From an uncultured Flavobacteriales bacterium (lineage in GTDB: Bacteria > Bacteroidota > Bacteroidia > Flavobacteriales_D > Crocinitomicaceae): a stretch of 64,000 bases of DNA. A program made the translations under genes and the position numbers. Each line of letters opens with the position of its first letter. Within the stretch, counting starts at the first letter, position 1. Location: the NCBI GenBank assembly GCA_913046365.1, contig CAJWRM010000007.1, positions 18,456-82,455 on the forward strand, given 5' to 3'. Shown here one piece after another: positions 46,563-54,831 of this stretch. Under the pieces are notes generated by a model that worked only from the letters and a program-made list of their open reading frames with translations, had not been told where the DNA came from and did not search any database.

Positions 46563-48623
46563 ATGAAACCCTATACCTTAATATTTTATCTTGTTTTGTG
46601 CACCTCTCTTTGTGCACAAATTGATGTGAATCAAATCGATATTTATAGAGATAATTATGGGGTTCCACATATTTATGGAGCTACAGATGAGGCCGCAGCA
46701 TATGGTCTAGCTTGGGCACATGCGGAAGATGATTTCGAAACCATTCAATATACTTTTTTACCGTCTAAAGGCCTCATGGGGATGCATGCGGGAAAGGATG
46801 GCGTGATTATGGATTACCTTGTCGAATTCTTACGTTGCAGAAAAACGGCCTTAGCCCATGCAAAAGATTTATCTCCCGAGGTTTTAAAGGTTATTGATGG
46901 CTATGTTGCCGGAATTAATGCCTATGCAAAGACTTTTCCAGATCAGGTTCTTGTGAAGAACAGCTTTCCAATGACTGTAATGGACTATTTGACTGGTTAT
47001 AATCTTGTGATACATTTCTTTTCAGATACAGGAGATATTTTGGGAGAGCTCATGTCTGGTAGTAATAAGTCTGTTCAAGAGGAAATGGAGGAGAAGACCA
47101 TCGGTTCTAATGCATTTGCTTTTAGTCGGAAAATAATGGAACACAATAAGACAGTTTTAAATGTCAATACCCACCAGCCTCTTGAAGGACCATTTTCCTG
47201 GTATGAGGCACATATTAATTCTGATGAAGATTGGAATTTGCTCGGTGGTTTGTTTCCTGGCTCGCCTTTTCCTATGATTGGAGCAAATGAACATTTGGGC
47301 TGGACGCATACGTATAATTATCCCGACTTAATTGATGTATATCAACTCAAAATAAATCCCAAAAACGAACATCAATATTGGATGGACGGGAAGTGGGTTT
47401 CATTTGAGGAATCGTCGGTAAAACTGAAGTTTAAGATTAAGATGGGTTTTAATATAAAAGTGAAAAAGAAATTAATTTGGAGTGCTTTCGGTCCTGTAAT
47501 TAAAAATAAAAAAGGATACTTCGCATTTTATTCGAACGCCTTTGAGAATATAGCTTCAATTGATGAATGGTATCATATGGGAAAGGCCAAAAACTGGGAT
47601 GAGTTTGAAGCAGCTTTGAAAATGATGACTGTTCCTCGCTTTAATGTGATGTATGCAGATTGCGATGACAGGATTTTTTGGATGAATAATGGATTGGTCC
47701 CTGATAGAATATCTGAAGGTGAAAGAGTTAATGGTGTAATGAAAGGCGAAAGCACGGAAATCCTTCAAGAGGGGTATTTGCCATATGAGGCCTTACCTAA
47801 GCTTCTAGATCCTCCTCATGGTTATCTTTTCAATACCAACAATACCCCATTTAATAGCGCGCACAAAGAAGATAACCTTCAAGAGTCTGATTTTACTGCT
47901 TTTCAAATTGGCTTTAAAGAATCTGAAAATAATAGGAGCACCCGATTTATGCAGCTCATTGATACTAAAGAGTCATTAAGTATGGAGGATTTTTTCTCCA
48001 TTAAATATGATATTCAATATCCTGATTCTCTTTGGACTCCTTCAGGAGCAAATATTGTATTTAAAACTGCTCCAGTTGCTTATTCAAACTATAACAAATA
48101 TAAGGAGGTCGTTGACCTTATCCAGGGATGGGATAAACGTGCAGATACGACTAGTATTGGGGCTGCACAGTGGGCTATTTATTACAACTACTATCTTGGG
48201 CTAGGAGGGAAGGAGCTATTACCAGAAGAAAGGATGGACAGGGCCTTGAAGTCGACCGATAAGCATTTGATGAAGTATTTTGGCCGCTATGATATTCAGC
48301 TCAGAGATTATCAGATACACCGCAGAGGCAATAAGCATTTGGCAGTGCCAGGATTGACAGATATGATTGCTGCGATGACGAGTACTTCTTTCGAAAAGGG
48401 AACTGCAAAACCTATGCACGGAGAATCCTACATTATGATTTTACAATTTACAAATGATGCTGTGGAGATTGAGACAGTCTTGCCTTATGGAAACTCTAGA
48501 AACGCAAATGGGCCGCATTATACCGATCAGATGCAAATGTACGCTCGGCAGGAAAGAAAGACAATGACATTAAACAGATCGTTGATTGAGAAAACTGCAA
48601 CAAGCCATTATCATCCAAAGTAA
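46563..48623 (+). CDS. Penicillin acylase-like Ntn hydrolase, exported
   Basis: 686 residues. Signal peptide ends near residue 18-19 (SLCAQ). RDNYGVPHIYG (29-39) and AAYGLAWAHAEDDF are typical of the penicillin-acylase S45 family. The nucleophile is Ser182 in TIGSNAFAFS, where autoprocessing would split alpha (about 19-181) and beta chains. Further on NTNNTP is the usual NxN element. Substrates range from penicillins to acyl-homoserine lactones and other N-acyl amines. The gene is single, convergent with the cvfB gene. Confidence 0.88.
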   Translation: MKPYTLIFYLVLCTSLCAQIDVNQIDIYRDNYGVPHIYGATDEAAAYGLAWAHAEDDFETIQYTFLPSKGLMGMHAGKDGVIMDYLVEFLRCRKTALAHAKDLSPEVLKVIDGYVAGINAYAKTFPDQVLVKNSFPMTVMDYLTGYNLVIHFFSDTGDILGELMSGSNKSVQEEMEEKTIGSNAFAFSRKIMEHNKTVLNVNTHQPLEGPFSWYEAHINSDEDWNLLGGLFPGSPFPMIGANEHLGWTHTYNYPDLIDVYQLKINPKNEHQYWMDGKWVSFEESSVKLKFKIKMGFNIKVKKKLIWSAFGPVIKNKKGYFAFYSNAFENIASIDEWYHMGKAKNWDEFEAALKMMTVPRFNVMYADCDDRIFWMNNGLVPDRISEGERVNGVMKGESTEILQEGYLPYEALPKLLDPPHGYLFNTNNTPFNSAHKEDNLQESDFTAFQIGFKESENNRSTRFMQLIDTKESLSMEDFFSIKYDIQYPDSLWTPSGANIVFKTAPVAYSNYNKYKEVVDLIQGWDKRADTTSIGAAQWAIYYNYYLGLGGKELLPEERMDRALKSTDKHLMKYFGRYDIQLRDYQIHRRGNKHLAVPGLTDMIAAMTSTSFEKGTAKPMHGESYIMILQFTNDAVEIETVLPYGNSRNANGPHYTDQMQMYARQERKTMTLNRSLIEKTATSHYHPK

Positions 48624-48627
48624 CACT

Positions 48628-49458
48628 CTATTTTTTAATTACGAGCTCTATAGATTCTTTGTTTATTTTAATTCTGCGGTGCTTATAAAGCTTCCCGATG
48701 GCTTGTTTAAATGTTCTTTTGCTCATCCCAAGCTCTTTGTTTATGAGGTCTGAAGGAGATTTATCACTCAGCATAAGTTTGCCATTGTCTTGAAGGAGTC
48801 CGAGTATTTTGCTTTCTGCAAGATCATATTTTTCAAAAGTAATGGGTTCAAGACGAATATCGAGTTTGCCGTCATCACGGACTTTTTCAACATAACCTTT
48901 GCGTTCATCTCCAGGCTCAATGCTTGCAATGATGTTTGAGTCGAAAATCATACCATCATATCTATTGTTTACGATGACACTTATACCGAGATCATTTTGC
49001 TCACAAATCAATAAGTCAACCTCATGACCTTGAAGCTCTTCGTTACATATTTCTAGCGACTTTCTTACGCGCATGCTTCCAAAAAGGCGGTCAGTTTTAT
49101 AATCGTAGCGTAACACAAATAGATAATAGCCTTCTTCCTCTAATTTGCAGATTTGTTCACTGAAAGGGATCAAAAGGTTTTTGTCTAGTCCCCAATCGAC
49201 AAATGCTCCGATAGGTTTAACTTGAGTAACCCTGAGGTATTTAAAGTCTCCTAAAAGCAAGAAGGGTGATTCTGTTGTACAGACAATACGTTGCTCTGAG
49301 TCTTTAAATACAAATACATCTATTTTTTGTCCTAGCTCATATGTGTCTAGTAGATATTTTTGAGGCAACAAGACTTCATTTCCTTGCTCATCCTCAAGAA
49401 ATGCTCCGGGAGGAGTAAAGCGATCAATAGTTAATGTGTTTATGAGTCCTATCTGCAT
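48628..49458 (-). CDS. cvfB: CvfB-like S1-domain RNA-binding protein
   Basis: 276 residues: three S1-like modules (about 1-65, 66-130, 140-210) and a C-terminal winged helix (about 215-276, SPSDLINKELGMSKRTFKQAIGKLYKHRRI). This order is that of CvfB/YitL, which affects virulence and translation in Gram-positive bacteria. The Bacteroidota function is unknown. It overlaps the upstream gene by one base and is the third gene in the unit with rpe. Confidence 0.88.
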   Translation of the reverse strand: MQIGLINTLTIDRFTPPGAFLEDEQGNEVLLPQKYLLDTYELGQKIDVFVFKDSEQRIVCTTESPFLLLGDFKYLRVTQVKPIGAFVDWGLDKNLLIPFSEQICKLEEEGYYLFVLRYDYKTDRLFGSMRVRKSLEICNEELQGHEVDLLICEQNDLGISVIVNNRYDGMIFDSNIIASIEPGDERKGYVEKVRDDGKLDIRLEPITFEKYDLAESKILGLLQDNGKLMLSDKSPSDLINKELGMSKRTFKQAIGKLYKHRRIKINKESIELVIKK

Positions 49459-50561
49459 TACGGCATTTTATTGCGGTTCTTTTTCCTTTTCTGTTTTCCA
49501 GTCGTTATGGATAGACCTGAAGGGTCTTTTCTATATGCTCTCTTTAGTTTTCGTTGCGCTTTTTTATCGTATTCTATTGGATTATCTGTCGATTCTGATT
49601 CAGGCTCAGGAGTTCTTGCCACATGATTAATGTCTCCATCATTTTGTTTAACATTGGTTGGGTTTATCCAATCTTTTTTCAGTTTTTTTCTTTCGAGTTT
49701 ACCAGTTCTAGGGTTCATTTGAATAAAACTTTTTGGCTCAAATTCGGGGTCATTCACTGCGATGACATCTTCCTTTAATACCCAATAGGATCCGTTGTAG
49801 GCATAGGAGTCATAGGACAAGTCTGGAACATAATAAGAATAGATACCTTCGAGTGCAGGTGCTTCAGGCGATAGATGATCCATGACAATCCTTCCATATT
49901 TCTCCTCAAATCTCATATTCATTACGGCTTCATTGGCATATTCGAATACAATTCGTTTTTGCAGCTTATTGTCGGAGATGAATACCGGACTACCAAAACG
50001 AACACTTCGTTTCCCTAAAACCAAAACGTCTAAAATCTTGAAGTTACTTCCAGTCGTTCCTCCATCCCAACCCAATAATAGGTATTCAGTTTTATTTCCA
50101 TTCTCGAAAGGAATGATTTTATAGTAGAGTGCTCCATACCAATCTGAAAAATCAACAGTTCCTTTCGGCTTTTCCTCATATGCATCATGCATATCATTCA
50201 GGGCAACTAGACGAACGCTTTTATTTTCCTTTATCATGATGAATCCACAATATGCGTATGACATATCGGGGTATTCGATATTCCAGTTTACGATCCGTAT
50301 TTTTCCGTCTGGACTATCTAAAATAGCTACAGATTCAAGGTGCTTAAATGTATAATTAAACGCCCCTTCTTTTTGAAGGAATTCGTGCATCTGTTTTTTG
50401 AAATTCCGATTTTCAGTATCCATTTCCTCACGGGTAACTGTTTTTCGGAAGGATAATAATGTCGTGTTTAGCTTTAGCTCTTGTTGTTCCAGCTGGGATT
50501 GAGCATTGACAAAAGCGCCGTACAGAAGAAATAAGAACAGTATTTTAAATTTGAAAGACAT
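49458..50561 (-). CDS. Secreted hypothetical protein, 367 aa
   Basis: Not a family I can name. 367 residues with signal peptide (about 1-20, FLLYGAFVNAQS). Central part is beta-rich: DGKIRIVNWNIEYPD, LYYKIIPFENGNKTEYLLLGWDGG, and GRIVMDHLSPEAPALEGIYSYYVPD. The C-terminus is very basic (KKAQRKLKRAYRKD...KKNRNKMP). It is 37 bases from rpe and overlaps cvfB by one base, so one operon is likely. Confidence 0.7.
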   Translation of the reverse strand: MSFKFKILFLFLLYGAFVNAQSQLEQQELKLNTTLLSFRKTVTREEMDTENRNFKKQMHEFLQKEGAFNYTFKHLESVAILDSPDGKIRIVNWNIEYPDMSYAYCGFIMIKENKSVRLVALNDMHDAYEEKPKGTVDFSDWYGALYYKIIPFENGNKTEYLLLGWDGGTTGSNFKILDVLVLGKRSVRFGSPVFISDNKLQKRIVFEYANEAVMNMRFEEKYGRIVMDHLSPEAPALEGIYSYYVPDLSYDSYAYNGSYWVLKEDVIAVNDPEFEPKSFIQMNPRTGKLERKKLKKDWINPTNVKQNDGDINHVARTPEPESESTDNPIEYDKKAQRKLKRAYRKDPSGLSITTGKQKRKKNRNKMP

Positions 50562-50598
50562 TGTAAATTAAAACGTTTTAAAACGCAAAGAGTTACGC

Positions 50599-51243
50599 TT
50601 ACAGTTTTTTCAGATTTGAGATTGTTATTGAGGGGTCTTCTGATTTAAAGACATAGCTACCTGCAACAATAGCATCGGCTCCAGCTTGACTTAGCTCGGC
50701 ACCAGTTTTAAGGTTTACACCTCCATCAACCTCAATAATGGCTGAGGCATTTTTTTGCTGAATAAGTGTTTTTAATTTTTTCACTTTTGATACGCTTGAA
50801 GAAATAAATTTTTGCCCACCAAATCCAGGGTTAACGGACATAATCAAAACAAGGTCTAGATCTTGAATTACTTCTTCCAATACGGAGACTGGTGTATGTG
50901 GGTTTAAGGCCACTCCTGCCTTAACACCATAGCTCTTAATAAGTTGGATGCTTCTATGAAGATGAGGGCAGGCTTCATAATGAACAGTTATTATATCAGC
51001 ACCTGAGTCAACAAACTCTTTTATATAGTTATCTGGATTTACGATCATAAGATGCACATCTAGAACTTTATCCGTGTGCTTATTGACACTTTTCAGGATC
51101 GGAAATCCAAAGGATATATTCGGTACAAAAACGCCATCCATGACATCAATATGCAGCCAGTCAGCTTCTGATGAATGTAGCATTTTCGTGTCTCTTTCAA
51201 CATTTCCAAAATCACATGATAAAATTGATGGGGATACAATCAT
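50599..51243 (-). CDS. rpe: Ribulose-phosphate 3-epimerase
   Basis: 214 residues of a TIM barrel. ILSCDFGNV, WLHIDVMDGVFVPNISFG (metal-binding His and Asp), VHLMIVNP, MSVNPGFGGQKF and IEVDGGVN are the standard RPE blocks. It interconverts ribulose 5-phosphate and xylulose 5-phosphate in the pentose phosphate pathway. It begins the rpe-hypothetical-cvfB unit. Confidence 0.95.
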   Translation of the reverse strand: MIVSPSILSCDFGNVERDTKMLHSSEADWLHIDVMDGVFVPNISFGFPILKSVNKHTDKVLDVHLMIVNPDNYIKEFVDSGADIITVHYEACPHLHRSIQLIKSYGVKAGVALNPHTPVSVLEEVIQDLDLVLIMSVNPGFGGQKFISSSVSKVKKLKTLIQQKNASAIIEVDGGVNLKTGAELSQAGADAIVAGSYVFKSEDPSITISNLKKL

Positions 51244-51340
51244 TGTTTTTTATTTACAAAAGTAAACACTTTTACTGAGTGTTCTGGTTTGTTCTAAATA
51301 GTCAATCATTATTATTTATCTTTATGGCTTATTTTAAGCA

Positions 51341-51952
51341 ATGATTAGTCTCATCCTTGTTATAGTTATACCGACCGTTTTGATTTCATACCAAGGGTTT
51401 TCCAATTCGGATTTTAAAGAGAAAAGTCTATTTGTTCCATATCAAGTAAAATACCAAAAAGAATACTACAGGATTTTTTCCCATATTTTTATTCACGCTG
51501 ATTTTATACATCTTTCGTTTAATATGATATCCTTATACTTCTTAGGTAGCCTTCTTGAGAACGAATGGAATTACGCATTTGGTATTCAAGCAAATTTCTA
51601 CTTGATTGCATTATATTTCGGAGGCGCTATTGCAGCTACTCTTTGGCCATATTTCCGCAACGCTGAAAACCCCGCTTACCGATCCTTAGGTGCCTCGGGT
51701 GCTGTTTCTGCCGTTATTTTTGCCGCCATGCTTTGGAATCCTAAAATTGAGCTTTATCTTTTCCCTATTCCTATTCCTATTAAGGCTTATGTTTTGGCTC
51801 CATTATACCTTGTTTTCGAGTATTATTCTCTGAAGAGAGGCGGTTCTGGAATTGCGCATGATGCCCATATTGGTGGTGCGTTGTTTGGAATTTTATTTGT
51901 ATTATTGATTGATTTCACAAAAGGCATTGAATTTTTAGGTCTTCTATTTTAA
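51341..51952 (+). CDS. Rhomboid family intramembrane serine protease
   Basis: 203 residues with six membrane segments. HADFIHLSFNMISLYFLG (His57 and Asn61, oxyanion region), the catalytic Ser119 in LGASGAVSA, and His176 in AHIGGALFG give the Ser-His dyad of rhomboids. It cleaves membrane proteins within the bilayer; the substrate is unknown. The stop is followed after one base by the start of the class IV aminotransferase. Confidence 0.92.
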   Translation: MISLILVIVIPTVLISYQGFSNSDFKEKSLFVPYQVKYQKEYYRIFSHIFIHADFIHLSFNMISLYFLGSLLENEWNYAFGIQANFYLIALYFGGAIAATLWPYFRNAENPAYRSLGASGAVSAVIFAAMLWNPKIELYLFPIPIPIKAYVLAPLYLVFEYYSLKRGGSGIAHDAHIGGALFGILFVLLIDFTKGIEFLGLLF

Positions 51953-51953
51953 T

Positions 51954-52814
51954 ATGGGTGTTTTATATATCAATAATAACGGTAATCTTTTACCAAACTC
52001 TTCTCCGACAATTGACCCGGGAAACCGTGCACATTTATACGGGGACGGTGTTTTTGAAACCATAAGAATTGTTAGTGGAAAACCTATAAATGTTGAAAAC
52101 CACATTGCTAGGCTTATCGAAGGTGCTAAGGTTCTTCGAATCAGAGTTCCAAGCTATTACAATGCTGAATTCTTTCAAGAGCGTATTGAAGAACTTATTT
52201 TAAAATCAAGAATTGAAAAAGGAGGTAAATGTCGTTTATCCATTGATCGTTCAATCGGCGGGACATACCTACCTACCTCTAATGAAGCTAATTTCTACAT
52301 TGAGGTTGATGCTTATGGATCTAATTTTTTTGAACTGAATGCAAAGGGGTTGGAGGTGGATATTTACCAAGACATTAAGTTGCAAAAAAACTTTCTATCT
52401 AATTTCAAAACAAAATCCTGTCTTCATTATGTGATGGCTGCTATTGCTGCGAAAGAAAAGGGTTTAGATGATCTTTTTTTGAGTAATGATAAAGGGAATA
52501 TTTTGGAAACCTCTTCAAGTAATGTTTTTGTTGTTAGTAATGGTGTTCTATATACCCCAGGACTTGAGGAAGGTTGTCTTGCTGGAACAATGCGGATGCA
52601 GATTATTAACCTTGCTTTAGCTGCCGGTATAAAGGTTTACGAGTGCAGTATATTACCTCAAAATTTATTGGCAGCTGATGAGGTCTTCATTACTAATGCT
52701 ATAAAAGGTGTCAATTGGATTGGGGGTTACAGGACAAAAACATTTTCCAACGCAATTGCGCGAAAGTTGATAATAGCACTCAATGAATCTTGGAGAAAAT
52801 CTATCGAAAAATAG
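51954..52814 (+). CDS. Class IV aminotransferase (aminodeoxychorismate lyase/BCAT-like)
   Basis: 286 residues of fold-type IV PLP enzyme. Conserved: HLYGDGVFETIRI (28-40), catalytic Lys152 (NFKTKSCLHYVMA), and ETSSSNVFVVSNGVLYTP with the phosphate loop. pabC (aminodeoxychorismate lyase), branched-chain or D-amino-acid aminotransferase remain possible; the DGVFETIR block and length favour pabC-like. It is coupled to the rhomboid gene with a one-base gap and precedes parE by 109 bases. Confidence 0.85.
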   Translation: MGVLYINNNGNLLPNSSPTIDPGNRAHLYGDGVFETIRIVSGKPINVENHIARLIEGAKVLRIRVPSYYNAEFFQERIEELILKSRIEKGGKCRLSIDRSIGGTYLPTSNEANFYIEVDAYGSNFFELNAKGLEVDIYQDIKLQKNFLSNFKTKSCLHYVMAAIAAKEKGLDDLFLSNDKGNILETSSSNVFVVSNGVLYTPGLEEGCLAGTMRMQIINLALAAGIKVYECSILPQNLLAADEVFITNAIKGVNWIGGYRTKTFSNAIARKLIIALNESWRKSIEK

Positions 52815-52887
52815 CGATATCTCATTTTCAACTATACATCGTTCATAATTCAATTGTTTTCCCTGTTTTATCAAGGGATTTACCAAT

Positions 52888-52895
52888 TATATTTG
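52888..52895 (+). promoter_or_regulatory. -7 box of parE-parC
   Basis: TATATTTG, 28 bases before the parE ATG. No well-spaced TTG. Confidence 0.45.
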
Positions 52896-52923
52896 TTATG
52901 TACCACTATGCAATTACTATACT

Positions 52924-54825
52924 ATGTCTGAAAATCAATATACGGAAGACAACATTCGCTCACTAGATTGGAAAGAGCATATTAGGCTTAGGCCGGGTAT
53001 GTATATAGGAAAGTTAGGGACTGGGTCCTCAGCTGATGATGGTATTTATCTTTTGATAAAAGAAGTTGTCGATAATTGTATTGATGAGTTTGTAATGGGC
53101 AATGGTAAGAAAATCGATTTGCACATAAAAGACGGCTTAGTAACCGTTAGAGATTATGGAAGAGGCATTCCTTTGGGTAAGGTCGTTGATGTTGTCTCAA
53201 AAATGAATACGGGTGGAAAGTACGACTCAAAAGCTTTCAAGAAATCAGTTGGGCTTAATGGAGTAGGTACTAAAGCAGTCAATGCATTGTCTTCCCATTT
53301 TTCTGTTTATGCCGTGAGAGATGGTGAATTAAAAAAGGCATCTTTTAGCAGAGGAGAATTGACTAAAGATTTTTCATTAGAAAAGACAGATGAGCAAAAT
53401 GGGACATATGTTGAGTTTACTCCCGATGATCAGATTTTTAAAAAGTATGCATTTAAAACACATTATGTGGATAAAATGCTGTGGAATTACTGTTACCTAA
53501 ATCGAGGATTATCAATCTATTATAATGGTAATAAATTTCAATCCAAAAATGGATTAAAAGACCTTCTAGAGAATAATATGGACGGTGACCCTTTGTATCC
53601 AATTATTCATTTAGAAGGAGCAGATATAGAGGTTGCATTTACGCATGGAAAGACCTACGGAGAGGATTATTATTCTTTTGTAAATGGTCAGCATACTACT
53701 CAGGGTGGTACACATCAGAGTGCTTTCCGCGAATCCGTAGCTAAGGTTATAAAGGATTTTTATAGCAAAAACTATGAGGCTTCTGATATTCGTCAGTCTA
53801 TTGTTGCTGCTGTTTCTGTCAAGGTGATGGAACCCGTTTTTGAGTCGCAAACAAAGACCAAATTAGGGTCTCAAGAAATTGAGCCGGGAGGTAAGTCAAT
53901 GCGCGCGTTTATCAATGATTTTTTAAAGGATAAGCTCGATAATTTTTTACACAAAAACCCTGAGATAGCCCAAACGATTGAAACGAAAATTAAACAGTCG
54001 GAAAAGGAAAGGAAAGAGCTCGCAGGAATTAGAAAAATAGCACGTGAACGCTCTAAAAAAGCAAACTTACACAATAAGAAATTACGAGATTGTCGGATCC
54101 ATCTCAACGATCTTAAAAATGAACGAAGAGAAGAAACAACCTTGTTTATCACCGAGGGAGACTCTGCAAGTGGATCAATTACAAAATCAAGAGATGTAGG
54201 AACGCAGGCTGTTTTTTCATTGAAAGGCAAGCCATTGAATTGTTATGGCTTGACTAAAAAAGTAGTTTATGAGAATGAAGAGTTTAATCTTATTCAGGCC
54301 GCTTTAAATATTGAAGATGATCTTGAAGACTTGCGTTATAATAAGGTAGTTATTGCTACTGATGCAGATGTGGACGGTATGCACATTCGAATGCTTTTAC
54401 TTACATTTTTTCTTCAGTTTTTCCCGGATTTGGTCAAAAAAAACCACGTATACGTATTGCAAACTCCTTTGTTCAGGGTTCGAAATAAGAAAAAGACACT
54501 TTATTGCTATTCTGAGGAAGAACGCAAAAGTGCATTACAGGAAATAGGAAAAAATGCTGAGATTACTCGGTTTAAAGGTTTAGGGGAGATATCTCCGGAT
54601 GAATTCACTCATTTTATTGGTGAAGAAATGCGATTAGAGCCAGTCTTACTTTCCCAAAATGCATCGATTGATTCTATATTATCTTACTTTATGGGTAAGA
54701 ATACGCCGCAAAGACAAGAATTTATCATTGAAAACCTTCGAGTAGAAAAAGATGAGTCAGAAGATGGATCTAAAGAGGATTCAGAAGATACGTCAGAAGT
54801 TGAATCCCAAAAAGAAATAGCATAA
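52924..54825 (+). CDS. parE: DNA topoisomerase IV subunit B
   Basis: 633 residues. GHKL ATP-binding domain with [19 protein letters not shown] and [13 protein letters not shown]; transducer domain in the middle; TOPRIM with [11 protein letters not shown] (Glu) and [19 protein letters not shown] (DxD for magnesium), and the C-terminal [10 protein letters not shown]. Together with ParC it decatenates replicated chromosomes. The end has a Glu/Asp/Ser-rich tail of about 25 residues. Six bases separate it from parC, so both are one operon. The sister choice of gyrB is less likely given length and the partner gene. Confidence 0.92.
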   Translation: MSENQYTEDNIRSLDWKEHIRLRPGMYIGKLGTGSSADDGIYLLIKEVVDNCIDEFVMGNGKKIDLHIKDGLVTVRDYGRGIPLGKVVDVVSKMNTGGKYDSKAFKKSVGLNGVGTKAVNALSSHFSVYAVRDGELKKASFSRGELTKDFSLEKTDEQNGTYVEFTPDDQIFKKYAFKTHYVDKMLWNYCYLNRGLSIYYNGNKFQSKNGLKDLLENNMDGDPLYPIIHLEGADIEVAFTHGKTYGEDYYSFVNGQHTTQGGTHQSAFRESVAKVIKDFYSKNYEASDIRQSIVAAVSVKVMEPVFESQTKTKLGSQEIEPGGKSMRAFINDFLKDKLDNFLHKNPEIAQTIETKIKQSEKERKELAGIRKIARERSKKANLHNKKLRDCRIHLNDLKNERREETTLFITEGDSASGSITKSRDVGTQAVFSLKGKPLNCYGLTKKVVYENEEFNLIQAALNIEDDLEDLRYNKVVIATDADVDGMHIRMLLLTFFLQFFPDLVKKNHVYVLQTPLFRVRNKKKTLYCYSEEERKSALQEIGKNAEITRFKGLGEISPDEFTHFIGEEMRLEPVLLSQNASIDSILSYFMGKNTPQRQEFIIENLRVEKDESEDGSKEDSEDTSEVESQKEIA

Positions 54826-54831
54826 CTTTCT

